A stretch of DNA of 24,581 bases from Strigamia acuminata (Eukaryota > Arthropoda > Chilopoda > Geophilomorpha > Linotaeniidae), in contig OX442314.1 in the NCBI GenBank assembly GCA_949358305.1, positions 51,718,581-51,743,161 on the forward strand. Direction: 5' to 3'. How positions within the stretch are numbered: position 1 is the first letter of the stretch; each line of letters begins with the position of its first letter. Under the pieces are notes generated by a model. The model was given only the letters and a program-made list of their open reading frames with translations. It made no database searches and was not told where the DNA came from. The translations under genes and the position numbers were made by a program. This document shows positions 1-8,317 of the stretch, piece by piece.

Positions 1-531
1 CTTAACTGGCCGTTGTGCATTTGGCGACTTTTCCTGTGTTAATTCGCAGTAACTCCATGCAAGTTAACTCTGCTTGTTTGAGGACTTACATTATCATATC
101 GCGTGTCTAAATTCCGCGTGTCATCTTTGATTCCTTTTCTTTCGATGTTCTTTTGTGTTTTATGCCGCTGATACGTGCCGAAGGACTAGAAGTTAGATTC
201 AAGTAGCTAATGAGTTGTTTATTTCGTCTTTTGCGCGCGATTAGTGCGCGCTTGCTCGGTCTGGCCGCTCCGCCATTAGGGGTCCCTGCCAGATTAGCCT
301 AAGCCACGTTTGCGTTGTTAAGTCCGCACGTGAGCATTACTTCTTCCATTTTTAAGGCTCCAACAAACTCGGTAATAATTCGTAACATGATCGAATAGGG
401 GGTTAAGCTTGCCGCCACACTTCAGGCTGCTTAACGTTGCCGGGCCCTTATTCGGGACCAGGCTCTCTTGTATCGTAACTGGCGCGCCTTTCAAACGCGG
501 TTTCAAAGACCAGAAACAACCGGTTCATGAC
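1..531. other. No gene recognised
   Basis: This stretch is of mixed base composition, unlike the AT-rich DNA that follows. A 62-codon minus-strand frame runs from 506 to 318 with no splice context or recognisable motif, so I do not call it. I see no tRNA, rRNA or transposon signature. It lies downstream of the minus-strand zinc-finger gene and may be intergenic. Confidence 0.5.
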
Positions 532-873
532 AAATACAAGCAGAAATAAATAAATACAAGCAGAAATAAATAAATACAAGCAGAAATAAATAAATACAAG
601 CAGAAATAAATAAATACAAGCAGAAATAAATAAATACAAGCAGAAATAAATAAATACAAGCAGAAATAAATAAATACAAGCAGAAATAAATAAATACAAG
701 CAGAAATAAATAAATACAAGCAGAAATAAATAAATACAAGCAGAAATAAATAAATACAAGCAGAAATAAATAAATACAAGCAGAAATAAATAAATACAAG
801 CAGAAATAAATAAATACAAGCAGAAATAAATAAATAAATGAATAAATAAATAAATACAGAAATAAATAAATAA
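532..873. repeat. 20-bp minisatellite, 14 identical copies
   Basis: The unit CAGAAATAAATAAATACAAG repeats without a single change from 541 to 820, with partial units on both sides (532-540 and 821-836). It then decays into (AAAT)n up to about 873. Because 20 is not a multiple of 3, all three minus-strand frames stay open and give long Leu/Phe/Tyr-rich translations that are not genes. The perfect identity suggests recent expansion, or a collapsed or expanded assembly of a longer array. Confidence 0.95.
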
Positions 874-1071
874 ACCACAAGTTTTTCGAGTGTCGCTCAC
901 CATAAAAAAATGGATATGAAACGAGAGAAATATACAAACACAGCAAGTAGCAGGTTTTGATTTGTGGATGAAAGAAATTGAAACAAAATTTTTGAGTTGA
1001 AAACAAAAACAAAATGTCATTTGAATTAAAATCAGAATTACAAATCATGAACTTAATGAAAAATGTGATTT

Positions 1072-2319
1072 TCACTTTGTATGCTTTGATAAATGTTTTT
1101 TAAAAGTCTCATTTTGACTACTATAATAAGCACACAAATGGCACTCGAAGCGTTTTTCTGCACTATGCGTTAACAAATGCATTTTTAAACTACTGTTTGA
1201 AGGACAGGAATAATCACACAAAAGGCACTTGAATGGTCTTTCTCCAGTATGGATTAATAAATGTGTTTTTAGATTTCCCCTTTGACTGCTGGAATAATCA
1301 CACAAATGGCACTTGAATGGTGTTTCTCCAGTATGGATTAATAAATGTGTTTTTAGATTTCCCCTTTGACTGCTGGAATAATCACACAAATGGCACTTGA
1401 ATGGTTTTTCTCCACTATGGATTAACAAATGCATTTTTAAACTATTATTTATAGTACAGGAATAATCACACAAATGACACTTGAATGGTTTTTCTCCACT
1501 ATGGGTTAACAAGTGCATTTTTAAACTATTATTTGTAGTACAGGAATAATCACACAAATGACACTTGAATGGTTTTTCCCCACTATGGGTTAACAAATGC
1601 ATTTTTAAATTACTATTTGAAGTACAGGAATAAGCACACAAATGGCACTTGAATGGTTTTTCTCCACTATGGGTTAATAAGTGCATTTTTAAATTACTAT
1701 TTGTAGTACAGGAATAATCACACAAATGGCACTTGAATGGTTTTTCCCCACTATGGGTTAACAAATGCATTTTTAAACTATTATTTATAGTACAGGAATA
1801 ATCACACAAATGACACTTGAATGGTTTTTCTCCACTATGGGTTAACAAGTGCATTTTTAAACTACTACTTATAGCACAGGAGTAATCACATAAATGGCAC
1901 TTGAATGGCTTTTCTCCACTATGGATTAATAAATGTTTTTTTAGAGCTCCACTTTGATTGCAGGAATAATCACACAAATTGCACTTGAATGGTTTTTCTC
2001 CACTATGGGTTAACAAATGCATTTTTAAATTACTATTTGAAGTACAGGAATAAGCACACAAATGGCACTTGAATGGTTTTTCTCCACTATGGGTTAATAA
2101 GTGCATTTTTAAATTACTATTTGTAGTACAGGAATAATCACACAAATGGCACTTGAATGGTTTTTCCCCACTATGGGTTAACAAATGCATTTTTAAACTA
2201 TTATTTGTAGTACAGGAATAATCACACAAATGGCACTTGAATGGTTTTTCCCCACTATGGGTTAACAAATGCATTTTTAAACTATTATTTGTAGTACAGG
2301 AATAATCACACAAATGACA
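1072..2319 (-). CDS. C2H2 zinc-finger array protein, 15 fingers, 5' end missing or in another exon
   Basis: The frame encodes about 415 residues made almost wholly of C2H2 fingers at a 28-residue period, joined by HSGEKPFKC-type linkers, and ends KHTK-stop at 1072-1074. This is the layout of a sequence-specific nuclear DNA-binding protein. Most fingers read C-H-L-C-D-Y-S-C, so the core Phe position is Cys (Ser in fingers 12, 13 and 15). The Tyr two residues earlier probably takes the aromatic role, as known for some ZFY-type fingers. Variable helix residues (TTNNS, TTNSN, TSNSN, NQSGA, AISSS, SQRGN and others) would set specificity. No ATG precedes the first finger: an in-frame TAG sits directly before its first Cys. 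On the minus strand that point reads ACTAG after a C-rich tract, so it may be a splice acceptor with the N-terminal exon further right. Otherwise the gene is truncated. Fingers are nearly identical at DNA level. Confidence 0.8.
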   Translation of the reverse strand, partial: CHLCDYSCTTNNSLKMHLLTHSGEKPFKCHLCDYSCTTNNSLKMHLLTHSGEKPFKCHLCDYSCTTNSNLKMHLLTHSGEKPFKCHLCAYSCTSNSNLKMHLLTHSGEKPFKCNLCDYSCNQSGALKKHLLIHSGEKPFKCHLCDYSCAISSSLKMHLLTHSGEKPFKCHLCDYSCTINNSLKMHLLTHSGEKPFKCHLCDYSCTTNSNLKMHLLTHSGEKPFKCHLCAYSCTSNSNLKMHLLTHSGEKPFKCHLCDYSCTTNNSLKMHLLTHSGEKPFKCHLCDYSCTINNSLKMHLLIHSGEKPFKCHLCDYSSSQRGNLKTHLLIHTGETPFKCHLCDYSSSQRGNLKTHLLIHTGERPFKCLLCDYSCPSNSSLKMHLLTHSAEKRFECHLCAYYSSQNETFKKHLSKHTK

Positions 2320-2339
2320 CTAGTAGTGGGTTTATGGGG

Positions 2340-2505
2340 ATCCTGGGCCAGTGGTTGGTGGTGAGGGGGGGGGGGGGTGGGGGTGGTGAGGGTTAAGTGG
2401 GGGGAGAGATAAGGGGAGGGGAAGATAAGGGGAGGGGGAGATAAGAGGAGGGGGAGATAAGGAGAGGGGGAGATAAGGGGAGAGCTAAGTGGGGGTGACT
2501 AATTG
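2340..2505 (+). repeat. G-rich purine tract with GGGGAGATAA-like units
   Basis: The plus strand is nearly all purine here, with a run of 13 G near 2367 and then repeated words of the form GGGGAGGGGGAGATAA about every 19-20 bp. Many closely spaced G-runs give clear G-quadruplex potential on the plus strand. Read on the minus strand it is a C-rich pyrimidine tract just upstream of the zinc-finger exon, so it could also serve as the polypyrimidine tract of an intron. Confidence 0.75.
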
Positions 2506-2511
2506 CTTCAA

Positions 2512-2960
2512 TCAATTAGATCATTAGATCATTGTGTCTTAGTCTATTATTTGTTATTGTTGTTTTACTTTACTTAAGTGCCTCGTTGTTTTTCTCAAAA
2601 TTCAAAGGACCCTTAGGTTACTATTAACTAAAGGCAGGATATTATTGGCTAGTCATCTTTGATCTCTTGGAATTATCAATCAATTAGTCTTATCATTTGA
2701 TCTTTGTATCCTAGACTGTTATTTGTTATTGGTGTTTTTCTTTACTTAAGTGCCCTGTTGATGTTTTTCCCAAATTTTCAAAGGACCCTGGTATCATCAT
2801 TCAATTAGACTTATCATTTGATCATTGTGTCCTAGACTATTATTTGTTATTGTTGTTTTTCTTTACTTATGTATCATGTTGTTGTTTTTCCTAAATTTTC
2901 AATGAACCCAAAGGCTACTTTAACCCAAAGGAGGGATATTATTGGCTTGACATCCTAACC
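2512..2960. repeat. Three diverged direct repeats of about 120-180 bp
   Basis: The same word order recurs from about 2525, 2695 and 2815: an ATCATTGTGTC-like start, CCTAGACTATTATTTGTTAT, a TTTTTCTTTACTTAAGTG-like stretch, then an AAATTTTCAAAGGACCC-like stretch. The copies near 2630 and 2929 both continue into an AAAGG-A/C-AGGGATATTATTGGCT-like motif. The copies differ by many substitutions and small indels, so this is an old tandem duplication upstream of the gene at 3065. No coding potential is seen. Confidence 0.7.
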
Positions 2961-2978
2961 AGTGAGAAACTAGTAATG

Positions 2979-2986
2979 TATATATA
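2979..2986 (+). promoter_or_regulatory. TATA box of the gene at 3065
   Basis: TATATATA lies 79 bp before the ATG at 3065, followed by a pyrimidine-rich stretch (about 3000-3030) where transcription could start. It is the only strong TATA-like match close to this gene. Assignment rests on position alone. Confidence 0.5.
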
Positions 2987-3064
2987 CCTGCAATTTCCTA
3001 CACACTTCTCTTCCCTTCTTCCATCGCATTTTGGGATACTCACCATTTCTTTCACAAACTAGCC

Positions 3065-3574
3065 ATGTGTACTACTACAAGCAGCAGAATCCTCTCACTT
3101 GGTGGGGAGAATTATTGCCAAATCACCTCATTTTTGTCAACTGTTTTTATCCACCTGAGACGTTTTCAATCTTGCTCGAATGGAAAACTTTATCCTAGTT
3201 GTGAAGGTATGGCTATGAATACGTCATTATTTTATGATTTCGTGAACCATTGGGAGCAGATTTCAAGCGAACTTTCATCTATGAAAAACAATCCAATGAA
3301 AACATCATCATCTATTGACTGTGGTGGTGTATTAGTTAGCATAAGCAAGTCAAAAACTGCAGTTGTATCCATGAAGATATGGTGTTCTTGTATCCCAGGA
3401 ATGTTTATTATTCTTCCTATTGATCAATGGCGTCAACTCTTGATGTATAAATCATATATATTTTCAACCATTGATGTGGCATTGGCAAAGCTGCAAGATT
3501 GTAACCCATTTGATGAGGAGGAAACACCTGCTGCAACTGGAATTGAAACTTCAACCACATCTCGTGTTTTCTGA
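3065..3574 (+). CDS. Small intronless protein with two PC4-like motifs
   Basis: The frame encodes 169 residues from an ATG with G at -3 (AGCCATGT). Residues about 17-65 fit the PC4/p15 single-stranded-DNA-binding pattern: a beta strand (NYCQITSFL), a second (TVFIHLRRF), then GKLYPSCEGMAM leading into a helix (LFYDFVNHWEQI). In the PC4 family the matching elements are the GK..P...G..L turn and the following helix. Residues about 88-136 repeat the plan in weaker form: VLVSIS, AVVSMKIW, PGMFIILP, then DQWRQLL. The C-terminus is acidic then Ser/Thr-rich. PC4 proteins bind ssDNA and act with RNA polymerase II, but here the match is by eye and the function is inferred. A TATA box stands upstream at 2979. 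Lack of introns and location in AT-rich repetitive DNA also fit a retrocopy or mobile-element passenger. I see no canonical AATAAA downstream. Confidence 0.6.
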   Translation: MCTTTSSRILSLGGENYCQITSFLSTVFIHLRRFQSCSNGKLYPSCEGMAMNTSLFYDFVNHWEQISSELSSMKNNPMKTSSSIDCGGVLVSISKSKTAVVSMKIWCSCIPGMFIILPIDQWRQLLMYKSYIFSTIDVALAKLQDCNPFDEEETPAATGIETSTTSRVF

Positions 3575-3971
3575 TGAAAATGATGAAGATTAGATTTCTA
3601 CTTAATTTGTTATTTGTATTGATATAATGGAAATTGTATACTTTTTGTTTAGATTTTTTTGTACATATTTCTACTTTATATTAATTATAAGTTAGCGATA
3701 AAATTGCTTTATTTTCATTCTACCATTGAATTGGGGTTGTAGTCTCCTTTTTTTTTTTAACATAATAATGTATATCTCTTCCTTTGAAATACAGCATAAA
3801 CTGTAATATCATGTATGCATATATTGTTTCTATGATTTCTCACTAGTAGGTGCGCGAGCAGCTTGAGGTTATGTGAATGAAAACGAGTAACCTGTGCAGC
3901 ACTTACGTTGCATGAAGACTAATGAACTGCATGAGGAGTTTGAGCTGGTGTACCATTCACTGTGTTAACAG
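3575..3971. other. AT-rich 3' flank, no gene seen
   Basis: This is the probable 3' untranslated and flanking DNA of the preceding small gene. It is AT-rich up to about 3840 and has a T9-10 run near 3750. From about 3848 the composition becomes more balanced and looks like decayed coding sequence leading into the exon-like fragment that follows, but every frame is interrupted. Confidence 0.5.
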
Positions 3972-4155
3972 GAGTCCATAGCAATCTATTGTTACGCATC
4001 ACATTTTGCTGAGAACACAACTACTTTCAAGTGAATATTGGAACTCTATTCAATTGGATCTAATCGAGCGGATCATACCCACCCAAACTCAACCCGTTGG
4101 TGTTATGATATTATGACACGACAACACATTGAACCTCTTCCTGATTCTACAGATG
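3972..4155 (+). pseudogene. Broken exon-like fragment with splice-like ends
   Basis: The frame beginning GAGTCCATA after a GTTAACAG acceptor-like site stays open for 61 codons to a consensus donor (ATG followed by GTGAGT at 4156), except for one TGA at 4032-4034. The translation looks protein-like rather than repeat-derived, for example SNRADHTHPNSTRWCYDIM and QHIEPLPDSTD. I do not recognise the family. Flanking sequence gives no second exon and is followed directly by A-rich tandem repeat. Most likely it is the remnant of a gene or transposon exon. Confidence 0.4.
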
Positions 4156-4975
4156 GTGAGTAATTTTAAATGAATCAAAAGTGCTTTAAAATAAATCAAA
4201 AGTGATTTAAAATGAATCAAAGTGATTTAAAATGAATCAAAGGTGATTTAAAATGAATCAAAAGCGATATAAATTGAATCAAAATATGATCAAAACTCAT
4301 TCAAAATGAATCAAAATATGATCAAAACTCAATCTTAATGAATCAAAATGAATAAAAAAAAAAAGAATGAAAATTTTGAATGAAACAAATACTTAATCAA
4401 AATGAATCAAAAATGATTCAAAACTTAAACAAAAGAAATCAAAACTTAATCAAATGAATCAAAATCAATCAAAACTGATTCAAAACGAAATCAAAATGAA
4501 TCAAAGTGATTTCAAATGAATCAAAAGTGATTTAAAATTTATCAAAACTTAATCAAAATATATCAAAACTTAATGAAATGAAATCAAAACTTAATGAAAT
4601 CAAATCAAAACTTAATGAAATGAAATCAAAACTTAATGAAATGAAATCAAAACTTAAACAAAAGAAATCAAAACTTAATCAAACTGAATCAAAATTGTTT
4701 CAAAACTTTATCAAAATGAAACAAAACTGATTCAAAACTTAATCAAAATGAATCAAAAATGTTTCAAAACTTAATCAAAATCAATCAAAACTGATTCAAA
4801 ACAAAATCAAATTGAATCAAAGTGATTTCAAATAAATCAAAAGTGATTTAAAATTTATCAAAACTTAATCAAAATATATCAAAACTTAATGAAATGAAAT
4901 CAAAACTTAATGAAATGAAATCAAAACTTAATGAAATGAAATCAAAACTTAATGAAATGAAATCAAAACTTAACC
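4156..4975. repeat. A-rich degenerate tandem repeat, 21-bp unit at the right end
   Basis: The region is made of variants of AATGAATCAAAAGTGATTTA and AAATCAAAACTTAATGAAATG. At 4880-4975 it settles into a clean 21-bp period. It also holds a longer internal repeat: the stretch at about 4440-4640 recurs at about 4740-4960. The plus strand is very poor in T and C outside the TCAAAA and CTTAAT words. A frame starting at 4894 reads the 21-bp unit as KSKLNEM repeats and then runs into unrelated GC-rich sequence, so I treat it as fortuitous. Confidence 0.85.
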
Positions 4976-5465
4976 TTCGGAAGCGAGTGCACCCGCAAAA
5001 TCCGCACTTTGGGAGTGACTATTCCTCGGATTCCGGCCGGACCAAACTCTTCCGGAAAATGTCCGGGGGAATGCTGAGAGTGCCGATAGACGACATTCGA
5101 TTTTATGTCGTGGATTTTTGTGCGGTTTGCGCCGTGTTTATTATTCGTACGAGATTTGGTATTTTCGCAGGGTTGTTGTCGCGCGAGATTCATCGGGGTA
5201 AAGCGAGTTCATCAACGACCTCGCCGGTGAATGTTGCTAAAAATCTGTGCAAGTGTTGTCAAATATTGCCGTGATTCGATGGAATTTTTGTCAGACATTG
5301 GGAAATTTTTTTTGACTTGTCCAACGCGCCAGTAAATCGAGCGTCCACACGCGCCCACATGCGTGAACAGTGCACTCGCCCTCCGCGCCCCGTCGGCGTA
5401 GGCGCCGGCCGTCCCCCCTTTCTCTCTCTCTCTCTCTCTTCCGCCCGGGAATCGCCCTTCCGCCC
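4976..5465. other. GC-rich intergenic DNA, no gene called
   Basis: Composition changes abruptly here from A-rich repeat to GC-rich sequence with many CG and TTCCGG words. Words such as TGTCAAATATTGCCGTGATT and TTTTTGTCAGACATTGGG at about 5256-5307 loosely resemble the arms of the inverted-repeat element at 5466, so an older related copy may be present. A (TC)n tract lies at about 5420-5440. Short open frames are of the length expected by chance. Confidence 0.5.
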
Positions 5466-5610
5466 GTCACCGAATTTTGTCAATATCTGATAAATTTCCA
5501 CAGAATTGCAGCGACATTGTACGGGATATTTCTGCCCGATTTGACGGACTTATGTAAAACATTGTTGAAATTCCGTGGAAATTTATAAAATATTGACAAA
5601 GGTTGGTGAC
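5466..5610. mobile_element. 145-bp element with about 43-bp terminal inverted repeats (MITE-like)
   Basis: The left arm starts GTCACCGAATTTTGTCAATA and the reverse complement of the right end starts GTCACCAACCTTTGTCAATA. The match continues through a TAAATTTCCAC word into GAATT for about 43 positions, with roughly seven mismatches. A centre of about 60 bp separates the arms. It encodes nothing. Size and structure fit a miniature inverted-repeat element or a foldback sequence. I could not find an unambiguous target-site duplication. Confidence 0.65.
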
Positions 5611-5832
5611 CGACCCACGGCGCGTTGCGGCGCGGTCGGAGCACGCGACCCAATCCCCCCCCCCCCCCCCCTCCCCAAAAAACCACGCCCCGAGGAACCC
5701 CGAGGTTCGGTTTCCGACCGGGTCGCCTCTTGATCCGACCCGGGGCGCGTCACGGCGCGGTCGGAGGACGGCCCTCGCCCCCAAAAACCACACTCCGGGT
5801 CACGTGGTCTCGCACCCGACTCTCTCAGTTAT
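5611..5832. repeat. Direct repeat of a GC-rich word beside a C-run, before the satellite
   Basis: The word GGCGCGGTCGGAGCACG at about 5629 recurs as GGCGCGGTCGGAGGACG at about 5753. Each is followed by C-rich sequence and CCAAAAAACCAC or CCAAAAACCAC. The two copies are about 125 bp apart, and the first holds a run of about 16 C at 5656-5671. No gene is seen. Confidence 0.6.
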
Positions 5833-5859
5833 CCCGTTACGGCCCTTGGCCGTAACGGG
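5833..5859. repeat. Perfect 12-bp-stem hairpin at the satellite's left edge
   Basis: CCCGTTACGGCC, a CTT loop and GGCCGTAACGGG form a perfect 12-bp stem. It marks the point where satellite words begin. The arms are themselves a variant of the satellite word. Confidence 0.85.
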
Positions 5860-6069
5860 CCGTTACGGGATCGTGACGGGACCGTCGGCGGCCCGTTAAC
5901 GGCCCGCACGGGCCGTGACGGGATCGTGACGGGACCGTTGGCGGCCCGTTAACGGCCCGCACGCGCCGTGACGGGACCGTGACGGGACCGTCGGCGGCCC
6001 GTTAACGGCCCGTACGACTCCATGCGGGCCGTTGACGGGCCGTTAACGGGCCGTTAACGGGCCGTTAAC

Positions 6070-8317
6070 GGCGTAAATCGAAAAAATCAACAACCGACAA
6101 CACGTACGTGAAAACGCGTACAACATTCATAGACATTAATCTCGAATCCTGTTTTTGGTTTTACGCCGTTAACGGGCCGTTAACGGGCCGTTAACGGCCC
6201 GTTAACGGCCCGTTAACGGCCCGCGTGAGGTCGTACGGGCCGTCGGCGAGCCGAAGTCCGGGAACGAAGGCCGTGACGGGATCGTGACGGGACCGTCAGC
6301 GGCCCGTTAACGGCCCGTGCGGGCCGTTGCGGGATCGTGACGGGATCGTCGACGGCCCGTTAACGGCCCGTGCGGGCCGTTGCGGGCCGTTGACGGGCCG
6401 TTGACGGGCCGTTAACGGGCCGTTAACGGGCCGTTACGGCGTAAATCGAAAAAATCAACAACCGACAACACGTACGTGAAAACGCGTACAACATTCATAG
6501 ACATTAATCTCGAATCCTGTTTTCGGTTTTGCCCCGTTAACGGGCCGTTAACGGGCCGTTAACGGGCCGTTAACGGCCCGTGCGGGCCGTTGCGGGATCG
6601 TGACGGGACCGTCGACGGCCCGTTAACGGCCCGTGCGGGCCGTTGCGGGATCGTGACGGGACCGTCAGCGGCCCGTTAACGGCCCGTGCGGGCCGTTGCG
6701 GGATCGTGACGGGATCGTCGACGGCCCGTTAACGGCCCGTGCGGGCCGTTGCGGGATCGTGACGGGACCGTCAGCGGCCCGTTAACGGCCCGTGCGGGCC
6801 GTTGCGGGATCGTGACGGGATCGTCGACGGCCCGTTAACGGCCCGTGCGGGCCGTTGCGGGCCGTTGACGGGCCGTTGACGGGCCGTTAACGGGCCGTTA
6901 ACGGGCCGTTACGGCGTGAATCGAAAAAATCAACAACCGACAACACGTACATGAAAACGCGTACAACATTCATAGACATTAATCTCGAATCCTGTTTTTG
7001 GTTTTACGCCGTTAACGGGCCGTTAACGGGCCGTTAACGGCCCGTTAACGGCCCGCGTGAGGTCGTACGGGCCGTCGGCGAGCCGAAGTCCGGGAACGAA
7101 GGCCGTGACGGGATCGTGACGGGACCGTCAGCGGCCCGTTAACGGCCCGTGCGGGCCGTTGCGGGATCGTGACGGGATCGTCGACGGCCCGTTAACGGCC
7201 CGTGCGGGCCGTTGCGGGCCGTTGACGGGCCGTTGACGGGCCGTTAACGGGCCGTTAACGGGCCGTTACGGCGTAAATCGAAAAAATCAACAACCGACAA
7301 CACGTACGTGAAAACGCGTACAACATTCATAGACATTAATCTCGAATCCTGTTTTTGGTTTTACGCCGTTAACGGGCCGTTAACGGCCCGTTAACGGCCC
7401 GTTAACGGCCCGCACAGGCCGTGACGGGATCGTGACGGGACTGTCGGCGGCCCGTTAACGGCCCGCACGAGCCGTGACGGGATCGTGACGGGACCGTCGG
7501 CAGCCCGTTAACGGCCCGTACGACTCCATGCGGGCCGTTGACGGGATCGTGACGGGACCGTCGGCGGCCCGTTAACGGCCCGCACGAGCCGTGACGGGAT
7601 CGTGACGGGACCGTCGGCAGCCCGTTAACGGCCCGCACGGGCCGTGACGGGATCGTGACGGGACCGTTGGCGGCCCGTTAACGGCCCGCACGGGCCGTGA
7701 CGGGATCGTGACGGGACCGTTGGCGGCCCGTTAACGGCCCGCACGCGCCGTGACGGGACCGTGACGGGACCGTCGGCGGCCCGTTAACGGCCCGTACGAC
7801 TCCATGCGGGCCGTTGACGGGCCGTTAACGGGCCGTTAACGGGCCGTTAACGGCGTAAATCGAAAAAATCAACAACCGACAACACGTACGTGAAAACGCG
7901 TACAACATTCATAGACATTAATCTCGAATCCTGTTTTTGGTTTTACGCCGTTAACGGGCCGTTAACGGGCCGTTAACGGCCCGTTAACGGCCCGTTAACG
8001 GCCCGCGTGAGGTCGTACGGGCCGTCGGCGAGCCGAAGTCCGGGAACGAAGGCCGTGACGGGATCGTGACGGGACTGTCGGCGGCCCGTTAACGGCCCGC
8101 ACGGGCCGTGACGGGATCGTGACGGGACCGTCACGATCCCGTTAACGGCCCGTACGACTCCATGCGGGCCGTTGACGGGCCGTTGACGGGCCGTTAACGG
8201 GCCGTTAACGGGCCGTTACGGCGTAAATCGAAAAAATCAACAACCGACAACACGTACGTGAAAACGCGTACAACATTCATAGACATTAATCTCGAATCCT
8301 GTTTTTGGTTTTACGCC
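6070..8317. repeat. Six 98-bp non-satellite modules inside the satellite
   Basis: A conserved 98-bp sequence occurs at 6070-6167, 6439-6535, 6913-7010, 7270-7367, 7852-7949 and 8220-8317. It begins GGCGTAAATCGAAAAAATCA and ends CTGTTTTTGGTTTTACGCC, so the ends form a short inverted repeat (GGCGTAAA with TTTACGCC; 11 bp when the flanking AAC and GTT are counted). Inside is the palindrome CACGTACGTG. Copies differ by only a few bases. The second copy has lost the right end (GCCCC for ACGCC); the third has CACGTACATG and GGCGTGAA. All six have the same orientation. Confidence 0.95.

Noticed and set aside
448-1075. Long minus-strand frames with CLYLFISACIYLF repeats
   Set aside because: They are translations of the 20-bp minisatellite, open in several frames at once, with no non-repeat conserved part.
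4894-5274. 126-codon plus-strand frame beginning with KSKLNEM repeats
   Set aside because: Its first part is the 21-bp A-rich repeat and its second is GC-rich sequence of different origin; no motif, and it crosses the composition boundary.
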